NCBI GenBank assembly: GCA_017524725.1
Contig: JAFXUZ010000069.1
Coordinates: forward strand, 1 to 55,324
From: Clostridia bacterium
GTDB taxonomy: Bacteria > Bacillota > Clostridia > Christensenellales > Aristaeellaceae
Direction of reading: 5' to 3'
DNA: 55,324 nt
A program made the position numbers and the translations under genes. The notes below the pieces were generated by a model, which saw nothing but the letters and a program-made list of their open reading frames with translations, was not told the origin of the DNA and did no database searches. This document shows, in pieces, positions 43,444 through 52,030 of this stretch; the stretch's first letter is position 1, and each line of letters begins with the position of its first letter.

Positions 43444-44397
43444 TTGAAGAGCGTTGAAGACAGACTTCGCGAGCTGCCTGAAGACGCCGGGCTGAAAGCG
43501 ATCACGGCCGATGATAAGCTCCGGCGCAGGATCCTGGAGGCCGCGAAGGATAAAAAGGCCGAGCACCGCCTGCCCGTCCGGTGGATCGCCGCTGGGGCGG
43601 CATGCGCCGCGGCGGTCGCGGCTTTGGCGTTCACCCTTCCGCGGAACGTTCAAAAAGCCCCCCAGGCGATGCTTACCAGCCAGAGCGCGGGGGAGAAGGT
43701 CATGCTTGCGAAGACGGAGGAGCAGGACGAAGCCCCGCTCGCCGGCGCGCGGGAAAGCGCTGTGGCGGACGTGCCCCAGGGCATGGTATTCATCTCCAAT
43801 GCCTCCGCCCCGGAATCCCGGAGCCTCTGGGTGCAGGGAAACGGGGCCAACTTCCCCCTGGTGGCGGTGCAGGGCAAATATTTCCGTATGCTTGCGTCCC
43901 CTTCGGAAGTATCCCATGGCCTGCTGGGCGAAGAATTGGGGACGGTGGCCGAATATACCCAGGAGCCGGCGCTGTCAGGCGCTGAAACGGTATCCAATAT
44001 CTGCCCGGAGGGGACTGTGATCTATGCCCTCAGGGGCGCAAGCGGACTGGCGGCGGCCGAGGTGAACGGCAGGATGCGCCTCTTCCAAAGGGTATCCTTC
44101 GCCGGACGGGGCCTGGTGGGCAGCGAGCACCTGTCTGATACCCTCGGCGGCAGGGTGAGCGCCATGGAACTCAGCGGCGTCGGCAGGCTCACCGGGAGCG
44201 CGGCGGAGGAGATGTGGTCCTACCTGTGCGCCGGGGCGGTCTATTTGAACGCGTCCTGCGCCGAGACCGGAAGGAACCTGCTGGTTACCCTGGACAACGG
44301 CCTTACATTCCAGATGGCGGTCAGCGGGGACACCCTTTCCGCCTGCGGGGCCTGGGCGTGTCCCGGCTTTGCCGAGGCGTTTGCCAACGCGCTGTGA
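43444..44397 (+). CDS. Probable membrane anti-sigma factor or sigma partner
   Basis: A 317-residue single-pass protein: a 45-residue cytoplasmic start (DDKLRRRILEAAKDKKAEHR), a membrane helix near 47-65 (WIAAGAACAAAVAALAF) and a large outer domain without recognisable family. The cytoplasmic stretch is short for a classical zinc anti-sigma domain and has no HxxxCxxC. It follows the ECF gene by 6 nt, which is the main reason for the call. The start codon is TTG with GAGG 6 nt upstream, a weak start that would keep its level near that of the sigma factor. Confidence 0.65.
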   Translation: MKSVEDRLRELPEDAGLKAITADDKLRRRILEAAKDKKAEHRLPVRWIAAGAACAAAVAALAFTLPRNVQKAPQAMLTSQSAGEKVMLAKTEEQDEAPLAGARESAVADVPQGMVFISNASAPESRSLWVQGNGANFPLVAVQGKYFRMLASPSEVSHGLLGEELGTVAEYTQEPALSGAETVSNICPEGTVIYALRGASGLAAAEVNGRMRLFQRVSFAGRGLVGSEHLSDTLGGRVSAMELSGVGRLTGSAAEEMWSYLCAGAVYLNASCAETGRNLLVTLDNGLTFQMAVSGDTLSACGAWACPGFAEAFANAL

Positions 44398-44445
44398 CAT
44401 GCGCGGAAGCCCCGGATGGACCAAATGTGCGCGGATCATTATCGG

Positions 44446-44472
44446 GCGGGGAGCGATCCCCGCTTTTTTTGC
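44446..44472 (+). terminator. Intrinsic terminator after the ECF pair
   Basis: GCGGGGA, loop GCGA, TCCCCGC (44446-44463), followed by seven T. A long T-rich stretch continues to about 44530. Confidence 0.88.
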
Positions 44473-44545
44473 GCTTTTCCGCCTTTTTTTTCGTTTCCTG
44501 TGTTTTGTTTTTTCTTTTTTTGCCGTGCTTCGGTGTTCCTTTTTC

Positions 44546-44574
44546 TTTACGGGGCGGAAGGTTTATGGTATACT
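44546..44574 (+). promoter_or_regulatory. Promoter of the pyrimidine-nucleoside phosphorylase gene
   Basis: TTTACG (44546-44551), a 17-bp spacer and TATACT (44569-44574). Confidence 0.72.
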
Positions 44575-44639
44575 GAGTCTGGATATTTTTGATTTGTTTT
44601 CGCATACCGTCAGGCTGCAGAAAGGGAATGGCGAAAGGT

Positions 44640-45986
44640 ATGGATTTTGTATCCGTAATAGAGCGTAAAAAACGTGGCGAGGAACTGACGAATGAAGAGA
44701 TCCGCGCCTTTGCCGGGGGTGCGGCGGACGGCAGCGTGAAGGATTACCAATTGGCGGCGCTTTTGATGGCCATCCGGCTCAACGGCATGACGGACCGGGA
44801 AACCAGGGACCTGACCCTGGCCATGGCCGAGAGCGGCGACATGCTGGACCCGGACGTGGGCGGCGTGCCGGTGGACAAGCATTCCACCGGCGGGGTGGGG
44901 GACACCACCACGCTGATCCTGGCGCCTCTGGTGGCCGCCTGCGGCGGCAAAGTGCTGAAGATGAGCGGCCGCGGGCTGGGCCATACCGGCGGGACCATCG
45001 ATAAAATGGAATCCATTCCCGGCATGCGCGTGACCATGCCGGAGGAGGAATTTGTGCGCACCGTCCGGGAGATCGGATGCTGCGTGGTTGGGCAGAGCGC
45101 CCAGCTGGCGCCGGCGGACAAGCGCCTGTACGCCCTCAGGGACGTGACGGCCACGGTGGATTCGGTGCCGCTGATCGCCTCCTCCATCCTGAGCAAGAAA
45201 TTTGCTTCCGGCGCCCGGGCCATCGTGCTGGACGTCAAGACCGGCTCCGGCGCCCTGATGCCCACCGAGGAAGACAGCATCGCCCTGGCCGGCGCCATGG
45301 TGCGCATCGGCGCCCTCTCCGGCAGGAAGATCACTGCCGTGATCAGCGGCATGGAAGAACCCCTGGGCAGCCATGTGGGCAACGCCCTGGAAGTGAAGGA
45401 AGCCATCGACGTTTTGAGCCGGCGCTGCCCGGAGGATCTCCCGCTGACGCGGGTGGCCCTGTACCTGGGCGCGCATATGCTGACGCTGTCCGGCGTCGCG
45501 AAGGACCTGGACTGCGCCCGCGCCATGCTGCTTGAAAAACTGCGCGACGGGAGCGGACTCAATAAGCTCAGGGAGATGATCGTCCGCCAGGGCGGCGATC
45601 CCCGGGTGTGCGACGATACCGCACTCCTGGGCACGGCGCCTGTCGTACGGGAGATCCTGTGCCCCGCGGACGCCTATCTTTGCGCCACCGACTGCACGCG
45701 CCTGGGCTACGCCGCCCAGCGCATGGGCGCCGGACGGGCCAGCAAAGAGGACGTGATCGACCTTCGGGTAGGCTTCGTTATGAAAAAACGCATCGGCGAT
45801 TTCTGCCGACGGGGTGAAAGCCTGTGCGCTGTCCACGCCGCGGACGAAGCTTCCGCCCTCCGGGCCGAAAGGGAGATCCTGGAGGCGCTGACCTTTGCTG
45901 ACGAAAAATGCCCCCCTTCCAGGCTTATCTGGGACGTGGTGGACGAAAACGGCGTCCGCAGGATCGGCGAAGACCGGCAAATATAA
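44640..45986 (+). CDS. pdp: Pyrimidine-nucleoside phosphorylase
   Basis: A 448-residue enzyme that splits uridine, deoxyuridine or thymidine with phosphate. VDKHSTGGVGDTTTLILAPL and the signature MSGRGLGHTGGTIDKMESIPG are intact, as is SILSKKFASGARAIVLDVK. It is closer to Bacillus Pdp than to E. coli DeoA, since the whole start DFVSVIERKKRGEELTNEEI lines up with the former. The ATG at 44640 fits the family start, although AAGGGA lies 12 nt away; an ATG four codons upstream is possible. It has its own promoter and sits 44 nt before the TPR-protein gene. Confidence 0.93.
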   Translation: MDFVSVIERKKRGEELTNEEIRAFAGGAADGSVKDYQLAALLMAIRLNGMTDRETRDLTLAMAESGDMLDPDVGGVPVDKHSTGGVGDTTTLILAPLVAACGGKVLKMSGRGLGHTGGTIDKMESIPGMRVTMPEEEFVRTVREIGCCVVGQSAQLAPADKRLYALRDVTATVDSVPLIASSILSKKFASGARAIVLDVKTGSGALMPTEEDSIALAGAMVRIGALSGRKITAVISGMEEPLGSHVGNALEVKEAIDVLSRRCPEDLPLTRVALYLGAHMLTLSGVAKDLDCARAMLLEKLRDGSGLNKLREMIVRQGGDPRVCDDTALLGTAPVVREILCPADAYLCATDCTRLGYAAQRMGAGRASKEDVIDLRVGFVMKKRIGDFCRRGESLCAVHAADEASALRAEREILEALTFADEKCPPSRLIWDVVDENGVRRIGEDRQI

Positions 45987-46030
45987 ATCGATCGCCGCCC
46001 GCGAGGCGGATGTGACCTTGGAGGACAGCT

Positions 46031-48859
46031 ATGCGGATCGATCTGACATGTCCGGTGGAGGTGTGGAGCGCCCATATCCCCACCGCGGATAATCCATTCT
46101 GCACGCTGCAGATGTACAACCTTTCCCGGAAGGATGTATCCAGTCTGCAGGTCGCCATCCTTGGCTATGACGGGGATGGGGAGCAGATCTCCAGGCATGC
46201 GGAGCGGGTGCTGACGCCTGAAGCGAAGGCACAGCACGTGTTTGAATTGTCCGTTCGGGATGAGGACGATGTTTACGTCTCTGACCTGAGGATCATGGTC
46301 GAGAAGGTCTGGTTTGAGGACGATTCCGTCTGGCGCCGCGGCGTCAGCGAAATGACCGAGTATAAACGGGAAAAGCCCCTGGAGGGAGAACAGCTGGAGG
46401 TCATGCAGGCCCTGGCGGGGCCTGACGCCACCTGCCTTCCTTCGGACCAGGGCAATGTATGGATCTGCGTCTGCAGCCGTGTCAACGCGCCCGAGGCGGA
46501 CGCCTGCGTGCGCTGCGGCAGGGACAAGCACGACGTTTTCCTGAAACTGAACAAGGCGGAACTGGAAAAGGTCATTCTCCGCCGGCGGGGGGAGCAGGAG
46601 GAAAAGGAACGCGCCGAAAGGGAAAAGGAGCGCCTGGCCGAGGAGGAAAAGGCAGAGATCCGGCGCAAAAAGAAGCGCCGCGGCAGGATCATACGGAACA
46701 CCGTCATTACCGTCGCCGCGCTGGCGGTGGCCTTTGTGCTGGTGTGGTTTTTCGGCATTCCCTATTACCGCTATATGCGCGCCTCCCAGGCCCTGGAGAA
46801 CGGCCAGTTCTCCTCCGCACGGGAGCAGTTCGTCGCCCTGGGGGATTACAGCGACAGCGCCGAAATGGTGCTGGAATGCGATTACCGGGGCGCGATGAGC
46901 GGCCTGAAATACGGCACCTATACTTCGCTGACCACCGCCCAGGAGACCTTCGAGGCCCTGGGGGATTACAAGGACAGCGCCGAGCGCGCCCGGGAAGCGG
47001 CCTACACCCGGGGTGAAAAATACTTTGCCGCCGGCAGGTGGGAGGAGGCCGTGGAGACCTACGAACAGGTGACCGGCTATTCCGACGCCTCGGGCAAGCG
47101 CGTCCAGGCCCTCTACGCCTGGGCGGGCGAAATGTTCAAGGCCGGGGATTACCCTGCCGCAAGGGAAAAATACCTTTTGATCCCCACTTACATGGATTCA
47201 TCCTCCATGGCAAGGGACTGCCTGTACCAGCCGGCGCTGAAGCTGCTTGAAAGCGATCCGGCCAGGGCCCTGGAGGCTTTCTCGGATCCTGAACTGGATG
47301 GCTATATGGACGTGGACCTGCGCCGCCTGGAAGCATGCTTCCTTGTGGGCGAGGAATATTTTGCCGCAGGGGATTATGATACCGCGGCCGAGTATTATTC
47401 CAAGGCGGGGGATTTCAGGAATGCGCGGACCAAACTGAAGCAGTGCCTGTACGATCCGGCCATGGACGACATGGGCCGGGGCGATTACCTGGCCGCGGCC
47501 GAAAAACTGGAGCAGATCCTCACCTTTGACGACGCTAAAGCCCAGTGGGAGACCTGCGTTATGAACCTGGGCCAGCAGGCCATGGCCGCCGAAGACTACG
47601 AAGGCGCAATGGAGTGGTTCAACCTGATCGCCTCCGACAATGTCCTGGCCTCCACCCTGCTCAGCGAATGCATCTACCGGGAAGCCGTGAGGGCGTATGA
47701 CGACGGCGACCTTGACCGGGCGGAGCAGCTTTTCTCCGAGGTCCCCGGCTTCCAGGACGCGGACAACTACCGCTACGAGATCCTTTACGCCCGGGCCCGC
47801 GGCTTTATGGAAAACGAGTCTTACGGGGAAGCCGAGCCCATCCTGGCCGAGCTTGGCAGCTATGAAAACAGCGACAAGGATCTGCTCCTGGCCCGCTACC
47901 GCCTGGGACTGCTTGCGATGGACGAGGAGCGGTACGGCGACGCCGTCATCCTCTTTGACCAGATCGGCGATTACGAGGACGCCCCGGACCAATTGGACCA
48001 CGCCCGCTATCTGATGGCGCTGGATTTGAAGAACAGCGGCGAATGGCAGAGGGCGGCGGATATCTTCAGGGTGATCCGACTGTACGCCGACAGCGACGAC
48101 CAGTACATGGAATGCCTTTACGAAATGGCGTCCGAGGCTCTTGCCGCCGGCGACAAGGCCCGGGCGGCGGAATGCCTTGCCGAGATCCCGGGCTACCGGG
48201 ACGCCGACACGCTGTATCCCGCCACGGTCTATTCCGTGGCCGGGGAAACACGCGCCCGCGGGGAATACGCCGCGGCTGCGGAATGGTTTTTACGGATCCC
48301 GGATTACGAGGACAGCGCCGCCCAGGCCCGGGAATGCGAGGACATGTACTATTCCCAGGCCTACGACCAGGCGATGGAGGCATACAAAAGCAAGGATTAT
48401 CCCCAGGTGGTGTCCATCCTGGAGGGGATGGACCTGACAGGCCTGCCCGAGCGCTACAGATCCCTGGAAAACGTTTTTTCCGAATCGGCTTACCAGGCGG
48501 CGGAAAAGCTCTATAAGGCTTCCCGCCCCTATGAGGCGCTGCGCTATTACCGCCTGATCCCTGATTATAAAGACGTTTCCAAAAAGCTGAACCGCACCTG
48601 CTATGCCATCCTGGGGCTGTGGGCCACCGAAAAGGACGGGAACATCGATTTCCGGGACGACGGCACCTGCACGGTGTTCGGCAAGGAAAAGTACTATTAC
48701 TCCACACAGTACGCCATATACATGGGCGATGAAGACGACCCGGAAAAGATGGCGTATGCCTACAACATTTTCAGCCGCAGCGGCACCTCCATGAAGCTGA
48801 AAGACATGAAGACCAACACGTATTACCAGTTTTCCCGCGTCGGAGAGGATGAACAATGA
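46031..48859 (+). CDS. Large membrane protein: zinc ribbon, one TM helix, TPR array and C-terminal beta domain
   Basis: A 942-residue protein of unusual build. Residues 1-125 form a strand-rich domain. A zinc ribbon follows (C146, C148, C159, C162 in WICVCSR...ACVRCGR), then a highly charged likely coiled coil (175-218) and one membrane helix (223-243) preceded by KKKRRGR. Residues 250-860 are some fifteen TPR-like units with the recurring pattern LGDYSDSAE or LGDYKDSAE, each starting with an A..L..G.Y..A helix pair. The last 80 residues resemble a lipocalin-like or DUF5640-type domain (LWATEKDGNIDFRDDGTCTVFG). The positive-inside rule puts the TPR array outside the cell. GGAGG precedes the ATG. 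Its stop overlaps the acyltransferase start (ATGA). Confidence 0.82.
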   Translation: MRIDLTCPVEVWSAHIPTADNPFCTLQMYNLSRKDVSSLQVAILGYDGDGEQISRHAERVLTPEAKAQHVFELSVRDEDDVYVSDLRIMVEKVWFEDDSVWRRGVSEMTEYKREKPLEGEQLEVMQALAGPDATCLPSDQGNVWICVCSRVNAPEADACVRCGRDKHDVFLKLNKAELEKVILRRRGEQEEKERAEREKERLAEEEKAEIRRKKKRRGRIIRNTVITVAALAVAFVLVWFFGIPYYRYMRASQALENGQFSSAREQFVALGDYSDSAEMVLECDYRGAMSGLKYGTYTSLTTAQETFEALGDYKDSAERAREAAYTRGEKYFAAGRWEEAVETYEQVTGYSDASGKRVQALYAWAGEMFKAGDYPAAREKYLLIPTYMDSSSMARDCLYQPALKLLESDPARALEAFSDPELDGYMDVDLRRLEACFLVGEEYFAAGDYDTAAEYYSKAGDFRNARTKLKQCLYDPAMDDMGRGDYLAAAEKLEQILTFDDAKAQWETCVMNLGQQAMAAEDYEGAMEWFNLIASDNVLASTLLSECIYREAVRAYDDGDLDRAEQLFSEVPGFQDADNYRYEILYARARGFMENESYGEAEPILAELGSYENSDKDLLLARYRLGLLAMDEERYGDAVILFDQIGDYEDAPDQLDHARYLMALDLKNSGEWQRAADIFRVIRLYADSDDQYMECLYEMASEALAAGDKARAAECLAEIPGYRDADTLYPATVYSVAGETRARGEYAAAAEWFLRIPDYEDSAAQARECEDMYYSQAYDQAMEAYKSKDYPQVVSILEGMDLTGLPERYRSLENVFSESAYQAAEKLYKASRPYEALRYYRLIPDYKDVSKKLNRTCYAILGLWATEKDGNIDFRDDGTCTVFGKEKYYYSTQYAIYMGDEDDPEKMAYAYNIFSRSGTSMKLKDMKTNTYYQFSRVGEDEQ

Positions 48860-50118
48860 CGGCTGTCGTTCCGAAGGCAAAGGTCCTTCAGCCCCCGGAC
48901 GAAAGACGCGTCGGGGTCCTGGACGGCGTCAGGACCATCCTGATCTTCCTGGTGGGCAGCTTTCATATCTGGCAGCAGAGCTGGCTGACACCGTCCGCGG
49001 TCCTGTTCGGGAAGTACTTCTGGTCCATGGACCCGCTCCTCAGGTCGGGTTATATCTGGGTAGACGGGATGATCCTGCTGTCCGGCTTCCTGCTGTTCCT
49101 GACCTACGGAGACCGCCCGATGGACAGGAAGGGCGCGCTGCGTTTTTATAAAAAACGTTTTGCCCGGATCTATCCGTCCTATGCCCTGAACGTGCTGGTG
49201 TTCTTTTTCCTGAACCTGTCAAAATACCCGAACACGGGCCGCGCCCTGTGGGACCTGGCGGCGCACCTCACTTTTTCCCACACCTTCTGGTACTTTACCT
49301 ATTACGGCAGTCCCATCAACGGCGCGCTGTGGACGGTGGGGGTGGAGGTGCAGTTCTACCTCCTGTTCCCGCTGATACTGTACCTGTTCCGCAAAAAGCC
49401 GGGCTGGACCTTTGCCGTCCTGTGCGCGGCCGCGTGGGTTTTCCGGTACTGGGCTTCCACCCTCAGGGACTGCGGCATGGCATTCAACCAGCTGCCGGCT
49501 TTCCTGGACGTTTATGCCCTGGGCATGGCCGGCGCCGAAGGATACCGCGTCCTTAGGGGAAAACTTGTCCGCAGGGGCGGATATGAAAAAGCGTTTTTCC
49601 TCTTTTGCGCCGTGCTTTCCCTGCTGCTCCTATACCGCCTGGTCAGGGACCAGGCTTCCCGCGGCTCCCAGGAAATGATCCGCCTGGGACAGATGACCAA
49701 CCGCCTGCCCCTGGCCCTTGCCCTGACGGTACTGATGGTGTCCCTGGCGTTCACCTTCGAGGGCGTCCGCTGGCTTTTGTCGAACCGGGTCATGGCTTTC
49801 CTGTCTTCGGTTACGTTCCAGTTTTACATGTACCATCAGGTCTTGGCTGTCCTGATCAAGCAGTGGAGATGGGTGCCCTCGGTGAACGAGAACCCGAACA
49901 TGGCCGGGGAATGGCCCTGGCAGCCGATATACACCGCGGTATGTTTCCTTGTGCCCCTGCTTTTGTCCGTGGTTTTGACCTACGGATTTGAAAAGCCTGT
50001 AGCCCGGCTGATCCTGGGACGCGGAAAAAGCGCGGACAACGCCGGAAAAGCATTTTCCCCCACACCGGAGTCACCCGCTGAAAAAGCGGATGAAAATAAA
50101 GGAGTTGATGCGACATGA
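48856..50118 (+). CDS. Membrane acyltransferase, acyltransferase-3 family
   Basis: A 420-residue protein with about ten hydrophobic helices. VLDGVRTILIFLVGSFHIWQQ contains the conserved His of the first helix. FYKKRFARIYPSYALNV and GALWTVGVEVQFYLLFPLIL are hallmarks of acyltransferase-3 proteins (OatA, NodX, WecH-type), which put acetyl or acyl groups on sugars at the membrane. There is no C-terminal SGNH domain. The C-terminal tail (from about 385) is polar and Pro/Glu-rich. It is joined by 4-bp overlaps to the TPR protein before it and the phosphomutase after it, so its target may be a surface polysaccharide made from sugar phosphates; that is inference. Confidence 0.88.
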   Translation: MTAVVPKAKVLQPPDERRVGVLDGVRTILIFLVGSFHIWQQSWLTPSAVLFGKYFWSMDPLLRSGYIWVDGMILLSGFLLFLTYGDRPMDRKGALRFYKKRFARIYPSYALNVLVFFFLNLSKYPNTGRALWDLAAHLTFSHTFWYFTYYGSPINGALWTVGVEVQFYLLFPLILYLFRKKPGWTFAVLCAAAWVFRYWASTLRDCGMAFNQLPAFLDVYALGMAGAEGYRVLRGKLVRRGGYEKAFFLFCAVLSLLLLYRLVRDQASRGSQEMIRLGQMTNRLPLALALTVLMVSLAFTFEGVRWLLSNRVMAFLSSVTFQFYMYHQVLAVLIKQWRWVPSVNENPNMAGEWPWQPIYTAVCFLVPLLLSVVLTYGFEKPVARLILGRGKSADNAGKAFSPTPESPAEKADENKGVDAT

Positions 50119-51827
50119 ATCAGGAGTACCTTCGCTGGCTGGAGAATGTGGACGATGAGGCCGTAAAGGCCGAACTGGAAAGCGTGCGTGGAGACGACGC
50201 CCAGATCGAGGACCGTTTTTATTCCGAACTGACCTTCGGCACCGGCGGCCTGCGCGGCGTGATCGGCGCCGGCACCAACCGCATGAACATCTACACCGTG
50301 GGCCGCGCCACCCAGGGCTACGCGGTGTACCTGAAGGAACGCTACGGCGAGGCCAGTGTCGCCATCAGCCACGACAACCGGAAGAACAGCGACGTATTTG
50401 CCCGGGCGGCGGCGGCCATCATGGCCGGCAACGGCATCAAGGTGTATATGTATTCCGAACTGATGCCCACCCCCATGCTCTCCTGGGCGACCCGTGTCCA
50501 CAAATGCCAGGGCGGCATCATGGTGACCGCCAGCCACAACCCCGCCATCTACAACGGCTACAAGGCTTACGGGCCTGACGGCTGCCAGCTGACCGACGAC
50601 GACGCCCACGCCGTGGAAAAGGCCATTGCCGGCCAGGACTATTTTGACGGCATCAAAAAGGCGGACTTCGCGGAAGCCCTCGCTTCCGGCATGATCAATT
50701 ACATCGACCAGAAAGTCATCGACGATTTCCTGGCCATGGTCTCCAAGCTGGCCCCCGGCGATGAAAAAGAAGCCGCCGCGCTGAAGGTGGTCTACACGCC
50801 CCTCAACGGCACCGGCAGGATGCCCGTCACCAGGATCCTTGCGATGAACGGCTTCTCCGACGTCACCGTCGTTCCCGAGCAGGAAATGCCCGATCCCGAA
50901 TTCACCACCTGCCGCTATCCCAACCCCGAATTCAAGGAAGCGCTGGAGCTGGGACTTAAGCTGATGGCCGAAAAGAAGGCCGACCTGCTTCTGGCCACCG
51001 ACCCTGACTGCGACCGTGTGGGCACCGCCGTGTGGGACAACGGCGTACAGCGCCTGATCACCGGCAACGAGATGGGCGTCCTGATGATGGATTACCTGTG
51101 CTCCAAGCGCAAGACCGAGGGCACCATGCCCAAGGATCCGGTGGCCGTGAAGACCATCGTGACCACCGACATGGCCCGCCGCTGCGCCGAGTATTACGGC
51201 GTGGAAATGCGTGACGTGCTTACAGGCTTCAAGTACATCGGCGAACAGATCGCCCACCTGGAAGCCGAAGGCCATCCCGAGCGCTACATCATGGGCTTTG
51301 AGGAGAGCTACGGCTACCTCACTGGCACCGACGTGCGCGACAAGGACGCTGTCAACGCTTCCCTGGTCATCTGCCGCATGACCGCCCATTACAAGGCCCT
51401 GGGCATGACCCTGGCCGACGCCCTCAGGGACGCCGAAAAACGCTTCGGCGCTTTCCGCAACGCCCTTGAGAACCATGCCTTTGCCGGACAGGAGGGCATG
51501 ATCAAGATGAGCGGCATGATGTCCGCCCTGCGTGAGAATCCCCCGATGGAGGTCATGGGCCTGAAGCTCAAGCGCCTGCAGGATTACCAGCAGAAGGTCG
51601 ATACCGACTTTGCCGCCGGCACGAAGACCGCCATCACCCTGCCCACCAGCAACGTGCTGAAGTTCTACTACGGCGACAAGGTGACCGCCGTGGTCCGTCC
51701 CTCCGGCACCGAGCCCAAGCTGAAGATCTACCACGCCGTCCGCGGAGATTCCCCCGCCGAGGCGGAGGAGCTCCTCAAGAACTGGCAGGAGGCCTTCGGC
51801 AAGATCACCGAAAAACTCAAGGCCTGA
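50115..51827 (+). CDS. pgcA: Phospho-sugar mutase (phosphoglucomutase type)
   Basis: A 570-residue alpha-D-phosphohexomutase that interconverts 1- and 6-phosphates of hexoses. FGTGGLRGVIGAGTNRMN at the start, the phosphoserine loop MVTASHNPAIYNGYK (Ser140), the metal loop ATDPDCDRVG near 296, the sugar loop GFEESYGYLTG near 396 and the phosphate site RPSGTEPKLKIY near 531 are all present. Length and loop sequences resemble Bacillus PgcA. Glucose-1-phosphate is the usual product, feeding polysaccharide and lipid anchor synthesis. It starts inside the acyltransferase stop codon. Confidence 0.93.
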   Translation: MNQEYLRWLENVDDEAVKAELESVRGDDAQIEDRFYSELTFGTGGLRGVIGAGTNRMNIYTVGRATQGYAVYLKERYGEASVAISHDNRKNSDVFARAAAAIMAGNGIKVYMYSELMPTPMLSWATRVHKCQGGIMVTASHNPAIYNGYKAYGPDGCQLTDDDAHAVEKAIAGQDYFDGIKKADFAEALASGMINYIDQKVIDDFLAMVSKLAPGDEKEAAALKVVYTPLNGTGRMPVTRILAMNGFSDVTVVPEQEMPDPEFTTCRYPNPEFKEALELGLKLMAEKKADLLLATDPDCDRVGTAVWDNGVQRLITGNEMGVLMMDYLCSKRKTEGTMPKDPVAVKTIVTTDMARRCAEYYGVEMRDVLTGFKYIGEQIAHLEAEGHPERYIMGFEESYGYLTGTDVRDKDAVNASLVICRMTAHYKALGMTLADALRDAEKRFGAFRNALENHAFAGQEGMIKMSGMMSALRENPPMEVMGLKLKRLQDYQQKVDTDFAAGTKTAITLPTSNVLKFYYGDKVTAVVRPSGTEPKLKIYHAVRGDSPAEAEELLKNWQEAFGKITEKLKA

Positions 51828-51878
51828 CCCGGGGCCTCCGCGGCCCCGGGTCCCCCCGGCAGGGGATGAGATCCCCTG
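51826..51878 (+). terminator. Two strong hairpins after the phosphomutase gene
   Basis: GACCCGGGGCC/GGCCCCGGGTC (51826-51852) overlaps the stop codon and is followed by GCAGGGGAT/ATCCCCTGC (51858-51878). Neither has a U-run, so they may slow polymerase or protect the 3' end rather than terminate. Confidence 0.5.
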
Positions 51879-51977
51879 CACCCCATCTCGGCAAATGTGC
51901 GGGCTTCGGAAAACGGGACCGTCCCGCCTGAAGCAAATGCCGAGGTTTGCGGAGGGGGACGGGTCAAAAATGAAAAA

Positions 51978-52030
51978 GGAGCCGGTATATGAAACATGTG
52001 TTCCGATGCCGGCTCCCTCTTTTTTTCAGA
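51978..52030. terminator. Bidirectional intrinsic terminator
   Basis: GGAGCCGG (51978-51985) and CCGGCTCC (52009-52016) are followed on the plus strand by CTCTTTTTTT and on the minus strand by TTTTTCATTTTT. It serves the phosphomutase operon and the convergent cysK gene. Confidence 0.85.

Noticed and set aside
49980..51881. 633-codon minus-strand frame opposite the phosphomutase
   Set aside because: The plus strand encodes a phosphomutase with all active-site loops; the antisense frame is a composition artefact.
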